A program made the position numbers and the translations under genes. From contig DATJSH010000199.1 in NCBI GenBank assembly GCA_035504235.1, positions 1 through 10,978 on the forward strand: DNA of 10,978 nt, given 5' to 3'. Below the pieces are notes generated by a model, which was given only the letters and a program-made list of their open reading frames with translations, ran no database searches and was not told the origin of the DNA. Positions 6,013-10,978 of the stretch are shown here, piece by piece; the stretch's first letter is position 1; every line of letters starts with the position of its first letter. The DNA comes from DATARH01 sp035504235 (GTDB lineage Bacteria > Pseudomonadota > Alphaproteobacteria > ATCC43930 > CGMCC-115725).

Positions 6013-8778
6013 TCAAGCATCCTCATCGAGAAAACGCGCGGTCGCCTCGACCGCTTCGTTGAGCGGCAGGCGGTCGACATGCACGCCCTCGGGAAACGCC
6101 GCCAAGAGTCGCGACGGCAGCTGCCGGTCGAGCACGACAAAGACGCCGCGATCGTCGGCGCGGCGAATCAACCGACCATAGGCTTGGCGCAGCCGCAACC
6201 GGGCAATGTGGTCTTCGTAGCTGGCGCCGCCGAACACCGGCTTGCGCGCGCGGTGGAGAATGTCCGGGCGCGGCCAGGGCACGCGGTCGAAGACGAGAAG
6301 CCGCAGCGAGCGGCCCGGTACATCGACGCCGTCTCTGACGGCATCGGTGCCGAGCAGGCACGAATTCTCCTCGGCGCGGAAAATGTCGACGAGCGTCGAT
6401 GGCGACATCGCATCGACGTGCTGCGCGAGGAGCAGGATGCCCTGCGCTTCCAGCACCGGAGCGATGCGCTCGTGGACGACCCGCAGGCGGCTGATCGCGG
6501 TGAAAAGGCCGAGCGCGCCGCCTCTCGAGGCCTGCATCAGTGCGGCGAACCCGGCCGCGATCTGACCCATGTCGCCGCGCGGGATGTCGTTGACGACGAT
6601 GATCCGGGTCTGCGCGGCGTAATCGAAGGGTGAGGCGATGCGCGCGGCGCGCGGCCTCGCCGACAGATGGCGCAGGCCACTCGCCGCCTCGGCGAGATTC
6701 CAGCCGACGGCCGGGTCGTCCTCGCCGTCCATCAGGGTCGCCGAGGTCACGACGATGCCGTGCGCCGGCTGCGCGACATGGTGGACGAACGGGATGCCCG
6801 GATCGATCCAATTGCGGTTGAGCGCGATGTCGGTCTCGTTGCCCTCGAAACGGTCGAGCGCCAGCCATTCGACGCTCTCCGCGCCAGCCGGCTCGCCGAG
6901 ATCGCGCAAGAGACGGCACCAGGAACCTATTTGAATAACGCCGCGGCGCTCGATGCCGCGGATCGCGGCGTCGAGCCGTTGCCGCGTTGCCGGGTCGGGT
7001 GGGTTTTCGGGGTCTTCGAGCGGCTTGCGCAAGAGGGCGACCAGCCGCATGAGCGCGTCCGCCAAACGACCGAGACCTTCGGCGAGCCGCGACCCGGCCT
7101 CCACCAGGCCCTCGACCGGCGGCCGTGCCTCGGCTTCGAGACCGTAGCCGGAATCCGCGTCGGTCGAGCGCGCCAGCACCTGCTGACGGACGAGACCCAG
7201 GAAGCTTTCGAACCCCGGCAGCCCGGCGCCCTCGGCGACGCGCTGGTGCCAGCCGTCGGCCGGCAAGATGCGCGCCGCGACCAGCGCCTCGACCAGCAGC
7301 TTGTTGCCGTCTTCGTCGGCCTCGATCAGGTCGCCGATGCGGCGCTGCAGCCCTCGGGCGCGCGAGCGCGTCGCCTCCGCGCCCAAAATCCAGCGGCGCA
7401 GCTCGCGCCCCTCGCGTCCCGACAGCCGCACCGAGAATGCCGCGTCGGCGGCTTCGAGCAGATGGTGGCCCTCGTCGAACACATAGCGGCTCGGCACCGT
7501 GCCGTCGTCTAGCCCGCCGAGCGCCGCCTGCGCCATGACCAGCGCATGGTTGGCGACGACTAGCCGGGCATGCCGGGCGGCGCGGACATTCTTCTCGACA
7601 AAGCATTTGCGGAAATGCTGGCAGGCGGAATGCACGCATTCGCCGCGGCGGTCGGCGAGCGCCGCGACCCGGTAGCCCCCGATCAGCTCGGCGAGCCAGC
7701 CGGGAAAGTCGCCGGCAACCAGATCGCCGGCTTCGGTCGCCAGCACCCAGCGCGCGATCAGCGCCAACGGCGCCGAGGGCTGGGCGCGCGACAGGGTCGA
7801 CCGCACCGCGTCCTCGTAATTCAACAGGCAAAGAAAGTTCTCGCGACCCTTGCGGATGACGACGCGCCGGCGCTTTTGCACCGGGTCTGGGTAAAGCCGG
7901 TCGAGCTCGGCGGCGATTTGCGTCTGCAGATTGCGGGTGTAGGTCGAAATCCACACCGTGCCCTGGTTCTTCTCGGCCCACAGGCTTGCGGGCGCGATGT
8001 AGCCCAGCGTCTTGCCGACGCCGGTGCCGGCCTCGGCGAGCACCGCTTGCGGCTGGTCGGCATGCTCGCGCGGCAAAAAGGCGTCGGCGACCGCCGCGGC
8101 GTAATCGGCCTGCTGCGGCCGCGTCTCGGCGCGCTCGCCGAGCAGTTGCGCCAGCCGCTGGCGCGCCTCGTCGGCGCCGACCGGGTCGTTGCCGGGCGGG
8201 GGCGGGGGCGCGCGCTCCTGCCATTCGTCGAGCGCCTGCCACGCGCGCAGGCCGACCGCGCGACGCTGGTCGGTCTGCGGCAGCGCCGCCAGCACCGCCG
8301 GACCCCAGGGCCAGCCGGCGCGCTCGGCGGTCTCGGCGATGGCGCGCACATTGGGATCGGTTTCCTGGCCGAGCTCCTGGAGCAGCGCCCGTGCCGCGGT
8401 CGCCAGCGCGACGCACGCCTCGGCCGCTGACTCAGGCGCCGTCAGCCCCAGCGCTGACGCCAGCCCCCGCGGCGTCGGCACGCAAAACCTGGCCGGGCGG
8501 ACAAAGGCGAACAGCTCCAACAGGTCGAGCGCCGCGAAGCCGGCGATATCGAGCCGCCGCGCCGTGGCGCGGGCATGACACACCATCGCCGTCTCGCTCG
8601 CGAGCCGCGTTTTTGCTTCGTCGGGCGACAGCGCCTCGATCTCGCCGTCAGGCGACAACCACACCACCTCGCGAAATCCGGCGACCAGCGCCGGCGCGCG
8701 CGGCACCAGGACGCGCCCCTGGCTCGATAAGTCGGGCGTGCTTTCCCCCGAAACGATGCTCGGATAGCCTGGAGGCAT
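6013..8778 (-). CDS. DinG/XPD-type ATP-dependent DNA helicase with likely Fe-S cluster
   Basis: This 921-residue superfamily 2 helicase is of the DinG/XPD type; such enzymes unwind DNA 5'-3', including R-loops and repair intermediates. Walker A is GTGVGKT (251-257), motif II is DEGH (435-438), motif III is VTSATL (677-682), motif V is GTDAVRDGVDVPG (810-822) and motif VI is RQAYGRLIRR (863-872). Four cysteines lie between Walker A and motif II: Cys317, Cys381, Cys386 and Cys392. The last three are spaced C-x4-C-x5-C as in E. coli DinG, supporting a 4Fe-4S cluster. Residues 25-140 are an extra N-terminal domain (see findings). Residues 190-195 are a proline-rich linker. It is longer than E. 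coli DinG (716 residues). The ATG at 8778 lacks a ribosome site. A GTG at 8706 has AGGGG 9 bases upstream and would remove 24 residues; it is a serious alternative start. No LexA box is evident upstream. Confidence 0.88.
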   Translation of the reverse strand: MPPGYPSIVSGESTPDLSSQGRVLVPRAPALVAGFREVVWLSPDGEIEALSPDEAKTRLASETAMVCHARATARRLDIAGFAALDLLELFAFVRPARFCVPTPRGLASALGLTAPESAAEACVALATAARALLQELGQETDPNVRAIAETAERAGWPWGPAVLAALPQTDQRRAVGLRAWQALDEWQERAPPPPPGNDPVGADEARQRLAQLLGERAETRPQQADYAAAVADAFLPREHADQPQAVLAEAGTGVGKTLGYIAPASLWAEKNQGTVWISTYTRNLQTQIAAELDRLYPDPVQKRRRVVIRKGRENFLCLLNYEDAVRSTLSRAQPSAPLALIARWVLATEAGDLVAGDFPGWLAELIGGYRVAALADRRGECVHSACQHFRKCFVEKNVRAARHARLVVANHALVMAQAALGGLDDGTVPSRYVFDEGHHLLEAADAAFSVRLSGREGRELRRWILGAEATRSRARGLQRRIGDLIEADEDGNKLLVEALVAARILPADGWHQRVAEGAGLPGFESFLGLVRQQVLARSTDADSGYGLEAEARPPVEGLVEAGSRLAEGLGRLADALMRLVALLRKPLEDPENPPDPATRQRLDAAIRGIERRGVIQIGSWCRLLRDLGEPAGAESVEWLALDRFEGNETDIALNRNWIDPGIPFVHHVAQPAHGIVVTSATLMDGEDDPAVGWNLAEAASGLRHLSARPRAARIASPFDYAAQTRIIVVNDIPRGDMGQIAAGFAALMQASRGGALGLFTAISRLRVVHERIAPVLEAQGILLLAQHVDAMSPSTLVDIFRAEENSCLLGTDAVRDGVDVPGRSLRLLVFDRVPWPRPDILHRARKPVFGGASYEDHIARLRLRQAYGRLIRRADDRGVFVVLDRQLPSRLLAAFPEGVHVDRLPLNEAVEATARFLDEDA
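8771..8775 (+). promoter_or_regulatory. Ribosome binding site that decides the DUF952 start
   Basis: GGAGG is followed by three consecutive in-frame ATG codons at 8777, 8780 and 8783. The spacers are 1, 4 and 7 bases respectively, so only the third ATG has normal spacing. This moves the likely start from 8777 to 8783. Confidence 0.7.
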
Positions 8779-8782
8779 GATG

Positions 8783-9118
8783 ATGATCTACCACATGTGC
8801 CGCGCCGACGAGTGGGCGGCGGCGGCCAAAGCCGGAACCTATCGGGGTTCGTCGCAGGATCTGGCCGACGGCTTTATCCATTTCTCGACCGCGGCGCAGA
8901 TCGTCGAGAGCGCGAAGAAGCACCGCGCGGGACAGGACGGGCTGCTGCTGGTCGCGGTCGACGCCGGTCGACTCGGCGCCCGCGTCAAATGGGAGAAGTC
9001 GCGCGGCGGCGATCTCTTTCCGCATCTCTACGGGCCGCTCGACCCCGCCGAATCGGCGAGCGTCCGTCCGTTGCCGCTGGGGCCCGACGGAAACCACGTC
9101 TTTCCGGAACTTATCTGA
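8783..9118 (+). CDS. DUF952 family protein
   Basis: This 111-residue soluble protein belongs to the DUF952 family, whose function is not established. The family's hallmark phrases are present: IYHM at the N-terminus (2-5), DGFIHFST (29-36) and FPHLYGPL (79-86). I recall this family being grouped with the ADP-ribosyltransferase fold, which would place the conserved His4 and the HFST strand in an NAD site; that is from memory and not proven for this protein. The third of three tandem ATG codons was chosen for ribosome-site spacing. The gene begins back-to-back with the helicase gene and overlaps the convergent hemolysin III-type gene by 8 bases at its end. It has no obvious functional link to either. 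Confidence 0.85.
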   Translation: MIYHMCRADEWAAAAKAGTYRGSSQDLADGFIHFSTAAQIVESAKKHRAGQDGLLLVAVDAGRLGARVKWEKSRGGDLFPHLYGPLDPAESASVRPLPLGPDGNHVFPELI

Positions 9119-9842
9119 GGGCCCCCGGAGCCAGCACGACCCCGTGCAGTATGGCCGCGTAGTGGCAAGCGGCAGCGGCGATCACCATCGCGTGCCAGAT
9201 CGTGTTGCGATAGCGCACCGAGCGTCTCGCCCTGACGGCGGCGCCGAGCGCATAGATCGCGAGCCCGGTGATGATCAGGGCTGCGGTCGCCGGGTCGGCC
9301 GCCCGCAACACGGGGACAAGTCCGGCGACGACGGTTGCGGCGATCAACAAATAGCCGGCGGTCGAAAAGCCTGGGAAGCCGAGCGGACGCCGGAGCTTAT
9401 AGATCGCGCCGCTCATCCCGCCGAGCCAGACCAGCGATGTGATCGCGACTGCGACGCCGCCGGGCAGCAGCGTCGTTGTGAACGGTGTGCACGTGCCGGC
9501 GATTAGCAGGTAGATCGCCGCGTGATCGAACTGGCGAAGCCGCCGGCGCTCGATGCGCAGCGGCACGTGGTAGAACGCCGTCGAGCAGATGAACAGGCAA
9601 ACCAAGGTCGCCGCGTAAACCGCACAGGCGGGCAGGACGACTGGGCTCGGCGCGCGCCCGGCCATATCGAGCAGCGCGGGGACCCCGACGACGCAGAGTA
9701 TCAGCGCCGTCAGATGAACCCAGCGGTCGGCGGCGATGTCCTCGGGCCGGAAATAGCGGAACGGGGCGCCGGCGCTCGGCGGCGCTGTCTGCTGCGTCAC
9801 CTCGATCGGCTTATTCCGCGGCGTGGCGCTTTGCGGGTTCAC
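9111..9842 (-). CDS. Hemolysin III / PAQR family membrane protein
   Basis: This 243-residue integral membrane protein belongs to the hemolysin III (YqfA/TrhA, PAQR-like) family, with about seven transmembrane helices between residues 43 and 236. Family-diagnostic residues are visible: AADRWVHL (37-44), ICSTAFYH (85-92), FDHAAIYLLIAG (105-116), and a C-terminal pair His217 (IWHAMV) and His227 (ACHYAAI). In PAQR proteins the conserved Ser/His/Asp/His set binds a metal and may act as a hydrolase. Bacterial members have been linked to membrane energetics and fluidity, and the 'hemolysin' name is historical. Residues 1-30 are polar and probably disordered. Both candidate starts are GTG: 9842 overlaps the upstream gene by 32 bases, while 9800 leaves a 10-base gap after its stop. 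Neither has a good ribosome site, so translational coupling is likely and the start is uncertain. Confidence 0.88.
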   Translation of the reverse strand: MNPQSATPRNKPIEVTQQTAPPSAGAPFRYFRPEDIAADRWVHLTALILCVVGVPALLDMAGRAPSPVVLPACAVYAATLVCLFICSTAFYHVPLRIERRRLRQFDHAAIYLLIAGTCTPFTTTLLPGGVAVAITSLVWLGGMSGAIYKLRRPLGFPGFSTAGYLLIAATVVAGLVPVLRAADPATAALIITGLAIYALGAAVRARRSVRYRNTIWHAMVIAAAACHYAAILHGVVLAPGALR

Positions 9843-10692
9843 GGAACGTCGTGCGCAGCGCGTCCCACTCGTCGGCGCCGGAGATCTGGAACGCCTCGCG
9901 CACCGTCAGCTCCTTGATCAGCGGCGGATGGCGATGGGTGGATTTGAGCTCGTCGAGCGCTTGCTCGCAGATGCCGATGACGCTCTTCAGCAGCAGCCCT
10001 GGCACGATCGCCAGTTTGTAGCCCATGCGCTCGGCGTCGCGCAGGTCGACCTCCGGCGTCTTGCCGTGGCGCACGACGTTGAGCAGGCATGGGCCTTTCA
10101 CCAGACGCGGCGCCGCGGCGACCTCGTCGAGCGTCTGCGGCGCTTCGAGAAAGACCATGTCGGCGCCGGCGGCGAGCGCGGCGTTGCCGCGCGCCACCGC
10201 CTCGTCAAACCCGGCGACGGCCCGCGAGTCGGTGCGGGCGATGATCGTGAAGTCCGGGCTGCGGCGCGCCGCGGCGGCGGCGCGGATCTTCGCCAGCCAA
10301 TCCTCGCGCGGCACGATCTCCTTGTCGTCGAGATGGCCGCAACGTTTGGGCGAGACCTGATCCTCGATATGGATTCCGGCGACGCCGGCGCGTTCGTAGT
10401 CCTGCACCGTGCGCACGACGTTCAGTTCGTTGCCGTAGCCGGTGTCGGCGTCGGCGATCAGCGGCACCTCGACCGCGCGAGCCATGCGGGTGGCGTTGGC
10501 GATCATTTCGGATGCGGTGAGGAGGCCGAAATCGGGGTAGCCGTGCGAGACCGAGGTGCCGGCGCCGGTCATGTAGACCGCGGGGAAGCCGGCCTGCGCC
10601 ACCAGCATGGCGGTCAGGCCGTCATAGGCGCCGGGCGCGACGACCATCGCGTCGGAATTCAGCAGGGTGCGCAGTTTGCCGGCCTGGGTCAT
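9811..10692 (-). CDS. Isocitrate lyase / PEP mutase superfamily protein
   Basis: This 293-residue protein is a TIM-barrel enzyme of the isocitrate lyase/PEP mutase superfamily, which breaks or makes C-C or P-C bonds next to a carboxylate using Mg(II). Residues 17-45 (VVAPGAYDGLTAMLVAQAGF, then YMTGAG) are the typical opening. The metal site is DADTGYGN (81-88). GIHIEDQ (106-112) is followed by KRCGH (116-120), the mobile-loop motif carrying the catalytic cysteine of the lyase branch (2-methylisocitrate, dimethylmalate and isocitrate lyases). Its presence argues against a phosphonate mutase. Arg153 (IARTD) and Glu183 (FLEAP) are further conserved positions. The exact substrate cannot be read from the sequence: the length fits methylisocitrate-lyase-like enzymes, but no methylcitrate-cycle gene is nearby. 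The ATG at 10692 has AAGGAGG 8 bases upstream. Upstream codons in the same open frame cover the promoter and were ignored. Confidence 0.88.
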   Translation of the reverse strand: MTQAGKLRTLLNSDAMVVAPGAYDGLTAMLVAQAGFPAVYMTGAGTSVSHGYPDFGLLTASEMIANATRMARAVEVPLIADADTGYGNELNVVRTVQDYERAGVAGIHIEDQVSPKRCGHLDDKEIVPREDWLAKIRAAAAARRSPDFTIIARTDSRAVAGFDEAVARGNAALAAGADMVFLEAPQTLDEVAAAPRLVKGPCLLNVVRHGKTPEVDLRDAERMGYKLAIVPGLLLKSVIGICEQALDELKSTHRHPPLIKELTVREAFQISGADEWDALRTTFREPAKRHAAE

Positions 10693-10718
10693 GGCGGTTG
10701 CCTCCTTGTGGTGTGTGG

Positions 10719-10747
10719 ATCGTACGCAGGGCGCGGCGGCGGGTCCA
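10719..10747 (-). promoter_or_regulatory. Candidate sigma-70 promoter for the lyase-superfamily gene
   Basis: On the minus strand TGGACC (10747-10742) and TACGAT (10724-10719) are separated by exactly 17 bases; each matches the sigma-70 consensus at four of six positions. Transcription would start near 10712, giving a leader of about 20 bases that contains the AAGGAGG ribosome site at 10707-10701. It would serve the lyase-superfamily gene and the hemolysin III-type gene behind it. Confidence 0.45.
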
Positions 10748-10825
10748 GCTTTGCCTGGCGGCGGCATAGTGCGATTATCAGGCATGATGGGTGATGGAAC
10801 TCAGCGCCGGGGGGACGATACGGAG

Positions 10826-10978
10826 ATGTTTCCGAGTCATTGGCCGGAGGGATGTCCGCCCGCTGATGCGGTCGATGCGCGAGGCAGCGTATATCGCCTT
10901 GTACGGTCCAATCCTCCGGCTTCGGCCGACTTCGTGAGTTTGCTCGAGCAGGGCAGGCCGATGGCTGGTAGGCTGTGT
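10826..10978 (+). CDS. Partial hypothetical protein, truncated by window end
   Basis: An open frame runs from an ATG at 10826 to the right edge without a stop. Its 51 visible residues begin MFPSHWPEGCPPADAVDARG and contain VYRLVRSNPPASADFVS. I recall small uncharacterised proteins with the same layout (WP..CPP.DAVDA.G.VYR.V...PP...DF) in related bacteria, but I can give no function. In-frame ATG codons at 10784 and 10787 would add 13-14 polar residues; AGG at 10780-10782 lies close to the second of these. The start is therefore uncertain. It is divergent from the lyase-superfamily gene. Confidence 0.5.
   Translation, partial: MFPSHWPEGCPPADAVDARGSVYRLVRSNPPASADFVSLLEQGRPMAGRLC

Noticed and set aside
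8180..8215. G-rich run as a possible quadruplex or simple repeat
   Set aside because: It encodes a proline-rich linker of the helicase on the other strand and is explained by codon choice in GC-rich DNA.
7570..8430. Long plus-strand frame opposite the helicase
   Set aside because: Shadow of the helicase codons. The helicase frame carries all superfamily motifs, while this one is Arg/Gly/Ala-rich with none.
9111..9842. Virulence hemolysin
   Set aside because: The hemolysin III name is historical; the conserved residues are those of PAQR-like membrane proteins common in non-pathogens.
9823..10794. 323-codon plus-strand frame rich in His, Asp and Gly
   Set aside because: Exactly antisense to the lyase-superfamily gene. 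The histidine richness comes from reverse-complemented GTG and ATG codons and is not a metal-binding protein.

Overview
The window is GC-rich chromosomal DNA, almost fully coding. It most likely comes from an alphaproteobacterium of the Hyphomicrobiales (Rhizobiales), close to the Bradyrhizobium/Xanthobacter side. Three things suggest this: a histidine kinase core of the PleC/DivJ type, a helicase and a TerB-like protein of the kind common in that group, and a dyad repeat with arms GTCATTGCGAG/CTCGCAATGAC that I recall as a dispersed intergenic repeat there. The assignment rests on recognition by eye, not on a search.

Left part, plus strand (1-4920). A nickel-responsive repressor gene (nikR) opens the window, and a sequence identical to one half of the classical NikR operator lies just upstream of it. 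A plausible promoter follows, then a tight three-gene unit: a periplasmic Deg/HtrA-type protease with a single PDZ domain, a CbpA-type DnaJ homologue, and its modulator CbpM (11-nt gap, then a 4-nt stop/start overlap). This looks like a protein quality-control operon spanning periplasm and cytoplasm. About 130 bases further on is a membrane histidine kinase with an extracytoplasmic sensor domain and no partner response regulator in the window.

Middle part, minus strand (4932-8778). Reading leftwards in transcription order: a DinG/XPD-type helicase with four likely iron-sulfur cysteines, a small TerB-like protein, the dyad repeat, and a SnoaL/NTF2-like protein. The kinase and SnoaL genes converge with an 11-base gap.

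Right part. A DUF952 gene (plus) starts back-to-back with the helicase and converges, with an 8-base overlap, on a hemolysin III/PAQR-type membrane protein gene (minus). That gene lies directly downstream of, and possibly overlaps, an isocitrate lyase/PEP mutase superfamily gene (minus), which has a clear promoter candidate and Shine-Dalgarno. A truncated plus-strand gene runs off the right edge.

No tRNA, rRNA, CRISPR array, insertion sequence or phage gene is visible. Most of this is ordinary housekeeping and accessory chromosome. The points most worth checking are the N-terminal domain of the helicase, which looks like a decayed DnaQ-type exonuclease, the protease-cbpA-cbpM unit with a possible heat-shock promoter, and the palindromic repeat between the TerB-like and SnoaL-like genes.
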